From Maribacter huludaoensis (GTDB lineage Bacteria; Bacteroidota; Bacteroidia; Flavobacteriales; Flavobacteriaceae), in the NCBI RefSeq assembly GCF_029350945.1, contig NZ_JARKMS010000002.1:1045639-1109638 (forward strand): a DNA stretch of 64,000 nt, in the 5' to 3' direction. The position numbers and the translations under genes were made by a program. The notes beneath the pieces are model-generated. The model was not told the DNA's origin and ran no database searches. It saw only the letters and a list, made by a program, of their open reading frames with translations. Each line of letters begins with the position of its first letter. The stretch's first letter is position 1. Of this stretch, positions 47,430 to 59,400 are shown piece after piece.

Positions 47430-50400
47430 ATGAAAAAAAGTATACTTTATTTAAATTTTCTGGAAAGAAAGTTCTTGCTGTTCTTTCTATTTAGCTTAGT
47501 AACAATTAATGGTATCATAGCTAAATCTAACGTTGAGAAAGAAATTATTGCAAAAGCCTGTGTTGATGAAGAATTATTTGCAAATCCTGTATTAGATTTA
47601 AATTCAAATACTCCCGGAAACAATTTTCAATTTAATGTAGATCCTACAACATCAAATGTATACCCTATAAGTATAGCACCTACTTTAATTTCAGATGCAG
47701 GAACCATTTTAAGTGCTACTGTTTCTTTAACTGGAGTGGTTGACTTTCCCAATGAAGAATTACTTGCTTTTAATGATGGTAGTGGTTTTACTCTTTTTTA
47801 TTTAAACGGAACTCCACCATACCCTTCTAATACCTACAATTTTGCAGGAACAAGTATTTTAGTAACCCAAACATCGGGCACTACTTTTTTAATTACAGAA
47901 TCTTCAGGAAATCCAATACCTAATGCTTCTTTTGAAGCATTTATTGCAGGATCTTATTACGGAAACTTATCGGGTTCACAAACTGACGGGCTTAGAACTG
48001 TTGACATACAAGTTACAGATACAAGTTCTCAGTCTAGTACCTCGCAAACTCTAATTAATGTTTACACTGCCCCTGTAGCATACGATAATATTAATAGTAT
48101 AAGCGCAAGTTCTACGGGTACAATTACAGGAAATGTACTAACAGATGGTACTGCTGATACAGGGAATAATATTTTTGTTTCTGAAATAGATGTTTATCCT
48201 ACCCAAGTAGGAACACCGTACAACACTTTATATGGTAGTGTAACAATACAAGCAAACGGTAGTTATGTATATGATGTTAATGAGGCAAACTCATCTGTTA
48301 CCGGATTAAAGAACGGAGAAATTTTACAAGACATTGTTTCTTACACCATAACAGATCAAGATGGTTTTATTGATTATGGAATTTTGTCCATAACCATTAA
48401 TGGTGTAGATGAAGCTCCTATAGCCTTAGACAATACGGACGAAATAACTGTGGTTGTAGAAAATGATGTTTCTGGTAACATAATTACTGATATTGGAGTT
48501 GATGGTGCAGATTATGTAGACAGAGGTTTATCTACGTTAATTTGGGAAAACCAATTTGCAAACGGAGAAACAGTAAACGGAAAATCTAAAACAATTGGTG
48601 GTGTACAACTTGGTTTTACATCTACAGATCCTTCATCTATAGGTACAGTTAACAACCAAATAGTTTTAACTACCGCTACTAATGGAGGGCATACAGGTTA
48701 CCTACTTTACCAGATAGATGCAGCTACTAACCCATCTGGAGACACAGAGTTAATTATAACTTTTAGTGAACCAGTGTTTAACTTAGGTTTTTTAATTACG
48801 GATATAGATTATTCGCAAAGTACAACTTGGCAAGATCAAATTACTATAAGAGGTTCTTTAGACGGTACAGCGTCTAACTATACGTATGTTACCACTGGTG
48901 GTGTAGTTAATACTTCTGGTAACACATTTTATGGTACAGGAAACGCTATAGAAAGTGATGCTACCGGTAACGTTAATGTATTTTTTAATGAACCTATAAA
49001 CCAATTAAGGTTAGGATATAATTATGGTCCAGATGTTACCGATGCAAACCCTACTGCTCAAATAGCGGGTGTGTCTGATATTTACTGGCAAGGAGATAAT
49101 CCAGACATACAAATTACAGAAATAGATGGTAGTGGCACCAATGTTAATACGGTATATACAGGAACTTATGGTACTATTACAGTAAATAGTGATGGTAGCT
49201 ATACATATACTCCAGACATTAACAACACCGCTGTTTCTGGGCTATTAATTGGTCAAACACTTACCGAAACTTTTCAATACAGATTGTCTGACGGTTCTAA
49301 TTCTGACACCGCTAATTTAATTATTACATTAAAAGGAAATAAAACTCCACCTACAATAGATATTACTACACCTATTGAGGGTGATGATGTTGTAAATGCA
49401 TCGGAAGATAATGACGTTACCATTTCTGGTACTACCACTGGTATTGAAGACAATCAAATTGTTACCGTAACTTTTTCTGATGGTACAAATACGGTAACCA
49501 CAACGGCTACTGTAACCGGTAATACTTGGACAGCTGCGGATGCAGATATCTCTGGTTTAACAAACGGACCTATTACTGTAACCGCAGATGTTACCGATGT
49601 AGCAGGAAACCCAGCTACGGACAATGACCCTATTACCCTAGATAACACATTACCAACTATTGATATTGCAATTCCTATTGAGGGTGATGATATTGTAAAT
49701 GCATCGGAAGATAATGACGTTACCATTTCTGGTACTACAACCAATGTTGAGGACGGACAAACCGTAACCGTTACTTTTTTTGATGGTACAAATACGGTAA
49801 CCACAACTGCTACGGTTAGTGGTAATGCCTGGACAGCTGCAGATGCAGATATTTCCGGTTTAACTAACGGACCCATTACCGTTAACGCAGATGTTACCGA
49901 TGTTGCTCTCAACCCAGCTACCGATAATGATCCTATTACCTTAGATAACACATTACCAACAATAGACATTACTACACCTATTGAGGGTGATAATGTAGTA
50001 AACGCTGCTGAAGATGGTGATGTTACCATTTCTGGTACTACTACCGGTGTAGAAGATAATCAAATTGTAACAGTCACTTTTTCTGATGGTACAACTACTG
50101 TAACCACAACGGCTATTGTTACTGGTAACGCTTGGACAGCTGCAGATGCAGATATTTCTGGTTTAACAAACGGACCTATTACCGTTACCGCAGATGTTAC
50201 CGATGCTGCAAGTAATCCTGCTACGGACAACGACCCTGTTACGCTTGAAAATTCAGTACCAACAATTAATATCACAACGCCTATTGAAGGTGATAACATA
50301 GTTAATGCATTGGAAGATAATGATGTTACCATCTCTGGTACTACTACTGATGTTGAAGACGGACAAACCGTAACCGTTACTTTTAGTGATGGTACAAATA

Positions 50401-53400
50401 CTGTTACCACAACGGCTACTGTAACTGGTAATGCTTGGACTGCGGCAGATGCAGATATTTCGGGCTTAACAAACGGACCTATTACCGTTACTGCAGATGT
50501 TACCGATGTTGCTCTTAACCCAGCTACGGATAATGAATCTATTACATTAGATAGTACACTGCCAACAATAGATATTACAACGCCAATTGAAGGTGATAAC
50601 GTAGTGAGCGGAAATGAAGATAACGATGTTACCATTTCTGGTACTACAACAGATGTTGAGGACGGACAAACCGTCACAGTTACCTTTTCTGATGGTTCAA
50701 ATACTGTAACCACTACCGCTACAGTTAGTGGTGGTAATTGGACAGCTACTGATGCAGATATCTCTGGTTTAACTAATGGACCTATTACCGTTACTGCTAA
50801 TGTTACTGATGTTGCTCTTAACCCTGCTACGGATAACGACCCAATTACTCTAGATAACACATTACCAACAATAGACATAACTACACCTATTGAGGGTGAT
50901 AATATTGTTAATGCAGCAGAAGATAATGATGTTACTATAACTGGTACAACTACTGGTGTGGAGAACAACCAAACAGTAACCGTTACTTTTAGTGATGGCA
51001 CAAATACTGTAACCACAACTGCTACTGTTAACGCTAATTCTTGGATAGCTACAGACGCAGATATTTCAGGCTTAACTAACGGACCTATTACCGTTACCGC
51101 AGATGTTACCGATGTTGCTCTTAACCCGGCAACGGATAATGACCCTATTAGTTTAGATAATTCTATTCCTGTACCAACTATAGTTATAGATAATGTAACT
51201 GCAAATAACTTGGTTACTGCTACTGAGGCTGCAAATGACATTGCAATAACTGGTACTGTAAGTGGAGACTTCAATACTGGAGATACGGTTACAATAACCG
51301 TTAACGGTACAGATTATACTGGTACTGTAGATTCTGGTGGTGTTTTTAGTATTGATGTTCCTGGTTCTGAATTACAAGAAGATGCAGATTTAACTATTGA
51401 AGGAAGTGTTACAACAACTGATGCTGCAGGAAACTCTAATTCTGCCGCTACTACTAAAACATATAACTTAGATAATGATGGCGATGGTATTACTGATAAT
51501 ATAGATGAAGATGACGATAATGATGGTATTACAGATGTTGTAGAAGGCACTTCAGATTTTGACAATGATGGTGTTCCTAATTATTTAGATTTGGATAGTG
51601 ATAATGATGGTATACCTGATATTGTAGAAACGGGCAATGGTAACCTAGATTTAGATGGAAATGGATCTATAGACACGGGAGAAAGTAATGTTGGAACTAA
51701 CGGAATTCCGGATAGCGCTGAAGATGGTGGCACTGATGGTAATGGGGTTTCAAATGTTCCTGTTGATAGTGATGGGTCTGGAAGTCCTAATTATTTAGAT
51801 ATAGATTCTGATAATGATGGTATCACGGATACCGTTGAATCTCAATCTGATGCTAGTTTAGTTCAAAGTACCGGAAATGATTCTGATAACGATGGTATAG
51901 ACGATGCTTTTGATACAGATAACGGTGGTTCTTTTACAAATACTCCAGAAAATACAGATGGAGACGCTAACCCAGATTATTTAGATTTAGACAGTGATGA
52001 TGATGGTATTATTGATAACATTGAATGGCAATCTACTTCTGGATATGTGTTACCTAGCGTAGATGGTGACGGTAACGGACTTGCAGATAATTACGAGACT
52101 GCGGCAGGTTCTGGTGTTTCAATTAATCAGCCGGCTAATTCAGACGGTACGGATAGTCCAGATTTTAGAGATTTGGATTCTGATAATGATGGCTTAACAG
52201 ATTACGTTGAAGCTTATGATGTAGACGCAGATAACTCTGCAGATACAGTACCTACCAATACTGACATTGATAATGATGGTCTAGACGACGGTTTTGATAA
52301 CAGCACAACGGAACCTAATGGAATTGCAGATCCAAACGGTCCAACAAATAGCAATCAACAAGTATCAACTTTTCCTAACGATCAAGATCCTTTTACTTCT
52401 GAAGTAGATTTTAGAGACCCAACAACACACGTAGATCCTATTGATACAGATGGTGATAACGTTAATAATGATATAGATATTGACGATGATAATGATGGTA
52501 TTTTAGATTATGTAGAATCTTTAGGATTTACACCTACAGATACAAAAGGTGATGCTTGTGGCATACCTGCTGGCTCATTTAATGGAGGTACATACATAGG
52601 CGGTGGATCTGGAGCGGGTACAATAGGTGCAGAATACAGATTCTCTACAGTGGTAAGTTCATCATTGGGTGTGTTAGATGCTATTGTAAGAATTACGGAT
52701 ATTGACAATGCAATTTTAACCTCTATAGATGACAGCTCAACTGGTAGTGCTAATGCTTGGCAACCTAGTTTTACAATTGGTGGTGGTGCCGGTGCTACTG
52801 GTGGTATATCATTTAATGTACGTTTAGTTGCAACAGGAACAAATTTCCAAGTTAACCTAATAAGGTTTGGTGGTGTTATCTATGATATTGATGGAGCCAA
52901 CACTAGAGAAAGTGTTACCCTAACAAGACCAGGATTGTATGCTATAGACAGCAATTCGTTACTTACGGTATCAGAAAATCTAGCTACAGGTACAGCCACT
53001 TTTCAAGGACCTGCACAAACTTGGGATAATATTGATTTTGGTCCAAGATTAGCAGCTTATTTTAATTTTTATGAAACAACAAATTTAGACATCACATTTA
53101 GTGGAGAACTACAGCCTAGTTTTTCTTCTAACACTTATTTGGGGTCTGTATTGTTTCAAACTTGTGATATTAACGGTTTATATACTCCAAACAATACTAC
53201 TTCTTCTAATAATACTGATGGCTCTGCAACTACTGCTTCAGGACCTGGAACAACTCCTGTATATACTATATATCAAGGTATAGATAGTGACAATGATGGT
53301 ATAGAAGATCATTTAGATATAGACTCTGATAATGATGGTATACCAGACAATGTAGAGGCACAACCTACAATAGGTTATGTGGCTCCATCAAATACTTTTG

Positions 53401-56400
53401 ACGCAAACGGTTTAGATACAAATTATCCTAACGGTTTAACCCCTGAAAAGACGGGTATAGATGAAATACCTGATTATTTAGATTTGGATACAGATGATGA
53501 TGGATTAAGTGATACGGAAGAAGCAGGGTTTAATTCCCCTTCAAACAATTTAGATTCTGATGGTGATGGTCTTTTAGATGAGTTTGATGATGTAGATACT
53601 TCAGGTGGTTTGTATGATACTAATGACGATCAAAACAATGGAGCACAAGACCTGCCAAATATTGCTATTAATGAAACACCGGAAGTAGACTACCGTGAAG
53701 CTGGTATAGCAGATAATGATAATGATGGAATTCCTGATTCGGTTGATTTAGATGATGATAACGATGGAATTCTAGATACAGCAGAAAGTCCTGGTGGTGT
53801 TGACCCTAGTGCTGACGATGACAATAATAATATACTTAATTTTAGAGACACAAATGCAACCAATGATTTAAACAATGATGGTATTGTTGATGCATTTGAC
53901 ACTGATGGTGATGGTGTTCCTAACCATTTTGACTTAGATGCTGATAATGATGGTATTTACGATACTGTTGAGTCCGGAAGCAACCAAACACACTCCAACG
54001 GAATAGTAAACGGTGCTGTTGGCACAGACGGTGTTCCTAATAGTGTACAAGATAGCGGACAAGAAAACAGCGGAACAGTTAACTATACTTTAGCTGACTC
54101 TGAAAGTACTCCAGACGGAATACCTGACTTTTTAGAATTAGATGCGGATGGTGATTTATGTAATGATGTTACTGAAGCTGGTTTTACAGATCCTAATGGA
54201 GATGGTATACTTGGTGACACACCAACAACTGTAAATGCTAACGGAATTGTTATTGATATTGATGTTACAGATGGCTATACCGTTCCTAACAATCTAGACA
54301 GCGCAAGTAATTCGCAGTACGATTTTCAACAACCTGGAGTTGCTCCTACTATTGCCAATGCTGCAGACCAACCACAGGACATTATTACAAATGCAGATAC
54401 ATCAGAGTCCTTTTCGGTAACTGCTACGGGAACAAACTTGTTGTACCAATGGCAAGTAGATGATCAATCAGGAAGTGGGTTTGTAGATATTGACGATACA
54501 AATACTGCTGATATATATACAGGAAGTACCTCGCCTACTTTAACCTTATCTGGAATTACCGTTACTGAAGACGGATATCAATATAGAGTAATAGTTACAG
54601 AGCTTTCATATGTATGTTCTCCGGTGGTATCTAACCCTGCTTTACTAACTGTAGATGTAACTAACCCTGTAATTGCTATAGATGTTGTTGCCGTAGATGA
54701 TATTATAAATGCAGTAGAAGATAATTCACCTGTAACAATTTCTGGTACTACGGATGCTGAAGACGGACAAACTGTAACTGTTAACCTAAACGGTAGCACT
54801 TACACTGCTACTGTTTCATCAGGAACTTGGACATTAGATATAACTGCTGCAGATGCTCAAGCACTTGATGCTTTGGAAACAATAGTAGCTAACGTATCAG
54901 ACCTAGCTGGTAACCCTGCTACCCAAGCAACAAGAGATATTATTCACGATGTAGATGCCACAATAGATATAACTACACCTATAGAAGGAGATGATATTGT
55001 AAATGCTGCTGAAGATAATGACGTTACCATTTCTGGTACTACAACCGGTGTTGAGGACGGACAAACTGTAACCGTTACTTTTAGTGATGGTACAAATACG
55101 GTAACCACAACGGCTACTGTAACCGGTAATGCTTGGACAGCCGCAGACGCAGATATTTCAGGCTTAACTAACGGAACAATTACCGTTACAGCAGATGTTA
55201 CAGATGTTGCAGGAAACCCTGCTACGGACAACGACCCTGTTACGCTTGAAAATTCGGTGCCAACTATAGACATCACAACTCCTATTGAAGGTGATAATAT
55301 TGTAAATGCTTCTGAAGATAATGATGTTACCATTTCTGGTACAACTACCGATGTCGAAGATAATCAAACTGTAACAGTCACTTTTAGCGATGGTACAAAT
55401 ACGGTAACCACAACGGCTACTGTAACTGGTAATGCTTGGACTGCGGCAGATGCAGATATTTCGGGCTTAACTAATGGTTCTATTACTGTAACCGCAGATG
55501 TTACAGATGTTGCAGGAAACCCTGCTACGGACAATGATCCTGTAACTTTGGATAACACATTACCAACTATTGATATTACAACTCCTATTGAGGGTGATGA
55601 TGTTGTAAATGCTGCAGAAGATGGTGATGTAACTATTTCTGGTACAACAACCGATGTTGAGGACGGACAAACCGTAAACGTAACTTTTAGTGATGGTACA
55701 AATACGGTAATCACAACTGCTACTGTAACTGGTAATACTTGGACTGCGGCAGATGCAGATATTTCGGGCTTAATTAACGGAACAATTACTGTAACCGCAG
55801 ATGTTACAGATGTTGCAGGAAATCCTGCTACGGACAACGACCCTGTTACGCTTGAAAATTCAGTGCCAACTATAGACATCACAACACCTATTGAGGGTGA
55901 TAATGTAGTTAATGCGTCGGAGGATAATGACGTTACCATTTCTGGTACTACCACAGGTGTTGAGGATAATCAAATTGTAACAGTTACGTTTAGTGACGGC
56001 ACAAATACTGTGACTACCACAGCTACTGTATCTGGTAATACCTGGACAGCAACAGACGCAGATATTTCTGGCTTAACTAACGGAACAATTACTGTAACTG
56101 CAGATGTTACCGATGTAGCTCTTAACCCAGCTACGGACAATGATCCTATTACTCTAGATAATACATTACCAACTATAGATATTACAACACCTATTGAGGG
56201 TGATAATATCGTTAATGCGTCTGAAGACAAAAATGTTACAATCTCTGGTACTACTACAGATGTTGAAGACGGACAAACAGTAACCGTTACTTTTAGTGAT
56301 GGTACAAATACGGTAACCACAACGGCTACTGTTACTGGTAATGCTTGGACTGCGGCAGATGCAGATTTATCAGGACTTAATAATGGTGCTATTACCGTTA

Positions 56401-59400
56401 CCGCAGATGTTACAGATGTTGCTCTTAACCCGGCTACGGACAATGATCCTGTTACTCTAGATAACACATTACCAACTATTAATATTACAACACCTATTGA
56501 GGGTGATAATATCGTTAATGCGTCTGAAGACAAAAATGTTACAATCTCTGGTACTACTACAGATGTTGAAGACGGACAAACAGTAACCGTTACTTTTAGT
56601 GATGGTACAAATACGGTAACCACAACGGCTACTGTTACTGGTAATGCTTGGACTGCGGCAGATGCAGATTTATCAGGACTTAATAATGGTGCTATTACCA
56701 TTACCGCAGATGTTACCGATGTAGCTCTTAATCCTGCTACGGACAACGATCCTGTTACTTTAGATAACACATTACCAACTATTAATATTACAACACCTAT
56801 TGAGGGTGATAATGTTGTAAATGCATCGGAAGATAATGATGTTACCATTTCTGGTACTACTACCGATGTTGAAGACGGACAAACTGTAACCGTTACTTTT
56901 TCTGATGGTACAAATACGGTAACCACAACGGCTATTGTTACTGGTAATGCTTGGACTGCGACAGATGCAGATATCTCTGGTTTAACAAACGGACCTATTA
57001 CCGTTACCGCAGATGTTACCGATGTTGCTCTTAATCCTGCTACGGATAATGATCCTATTACCTTAGATAATACATTACCAACTATTGATATTACAACTCC
57101 TATTGAGGGTGATGATCTTGTAAATGCTGCTGAAGATGGTGATGTAACCATTTCTGGTACTACTACTGATGTTGAAGATAATCAAACTGTAACAGTAACT
57201 TTCAGTGACGGCACAAATACTGTGACTACCACAGCTACTGTAACTGGTAATACTTGGACTGCGGCAGATGCAGATATCTCTGGTTTAACAAACGGACCTA
57301 TTACCGTTACCGCAGATGTTACCGATGTTGCAGGAAACCCAGCTACGGATAATGATCCTGTTACTCTAGATAACACATTACCAACTATTGATATTACAAC
57401 TCCTATCGAGGGTGATGATGTTGTAAATGCTGCTGAAGATGGTGATGTTTCCATTTCTGGTACTACAACTGATGTTGAGGACGGACAAACTGTAACCGTT
57501 ACTTTTTCTGATGGTACAAATACGGTAACCACAACGGCTACTGTAACTGGTAATGCTTGGACTGCGGCAGATGCAGATATTTTTGGTTTAACAAACGGAC
57601 CTATTACAGTTACCGCTAATGTTACCGATGTTGCACTTAATCCTGCTACGGATAATGACCCTATTACCCTAGATAACACATTACCAACTATTGATATTAC
57701 AACACCTATTGAGGGTGATGATGTTGTAAATGCATCGGAAGATAATGATGTAACTATTTCTGGTACTACTACTGATGTTGAAGATAATCAAACTGTAACA
57801 GTAACTTTTAGTGATGGTACAAATACGGTAACCACAACTGCTACTGTAACTGGTAATACTTGGACTGCGACAGATGCAGATATTTCGGGCTTAGCTAACG
57901 GAACAATTACCGTTACAGCAGATGTTACCGATGTAGCAGGAAACCCAGCTACGGACAATGATCCTGTTACTCTAGATAACACATTACCAACTATTGATAT
58001 TACAACTCCTATCGAGGGTGATGATGTTGTAAATGCTGCAGAAGATGGTGATGTTACCATTTCTGGTACTACTACTGATGTTGAAGATAATCAAACTGTA
58101 ACAGTAATTTTTAGTGATGGTACAAATACGGTAACCACAACGGCTACGGTTAGTGGTAATGCTTGGACTGCGGCAGATGCAGATATATCGGGCTTAACTA
58201 ATGGTTCTATTACTGTAACCGCAGATGTTACCGATGTAGCAGGAAACCCAGCTACGGACAATGATCCTATTACCTTAGATAACACATTACCAACAATAGA
58301 CATAACTACACCTATTGAGGGTGATGATGTTGTAAACGCTGCTGAAGATAATGATGTTTCCATTTCTGGTACTACTACTGATGTTGAGGATGGACAAACT
58401 GTAACAGTAACTTTTTCTGATGGTACAAATACGGTAACCACAACGGCTACTGTAACTGGTAATACTTGGACGGCAACAGATGCAGATATCTCTGGCTTAA
58501 CTAATAGTTCTATTACTGTAACCGCAGATGTTACCGATGTAGCAGGAAACCCAGCTACAGACAATGATCCTATTACGTTAGATAATTCTCAACCAATTGT
58601 AGATAGCTTTAGTACTTCAGATATTAATCCAGTATTAACAGGTCAAGGAGATGCTAATGAGGCTCTTATTATTGAACTTGATACAAATGGTGATAATGTA
58701 ATAGATGTTACATATGCCGTTACAACTGACTCTGCAGGAAACTGGAGTTTAGATACTGAAACGCAATCGCCAATTAACGGTTCTTTTCCGGTATTGACTG
58801 ATGAGGATGTTATAGATATTATTGCAACTGATAATGCAGGCAACAGCGGTGCTGGAGCTGTTACTATATCTGTAGACTCAGATGGTGATGGACTTACAAA
58901 TAATGAAGAGGCTACTTTTGGCACAGACCCTAATAACCCTGATACAGATGGCGATGGGATTTCTGACGGACAAGAAGTTAATGTTGATAATACAGATCCT
59001 TTAGATGATTGTAGTTCCGTAAATGGATATCCTTTAGCGGATAGTGATTGTGATGAAGACGGATTAACAACTAGTGAAGAAGTTGCCTTAGGAACTGAAA
59101 TCGATAATCCCGATAGTGATAATGATGGACTCTTGGATGGCGAGGAAATAACGTTAGAAACAAACCCTAACGATCCAGATTCCGATGATGACGGTATACT
59201 GGATGGCCAGGAAGTATTGGACGGAACAAATCCTTTGGACGATTGTGACCATGTCGGTGGTACGGCTTTGCCGGATAGCGATTGTGATGGCGATGGATTA
59301 ACGACTGCTCAGGAAGATGCAATCGGAACCGATTCTGATGAAGCCGATACAGATGGTGATACCATACCTGACGGACAGGAGATTATAGACGGCACGGATC

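Noticed and set aside
49353..51170. Regular 303-bp repeats considered as a CRISPR-like or satellite array
   Set aside because: Units are long, entirely coding, in frame and contiguous without spacers; they are protein domain repeats.
50060..51274. 404-codon open frame on the minus strand inside the second giant gene
   Set aside because: It is the antisense shadow of the 303-bp Ig-like repeats; the lack of stops comes from repeated codon usage, and the translation is a low-complexity periodic Val/Ser/Thr sequence.
55970..57151. 393-codon minus-strand frame in Ig block 2
   Set aside because: Same explanation: an antisense frame kept open by exact 303-bp periodicity, with no independent start context.
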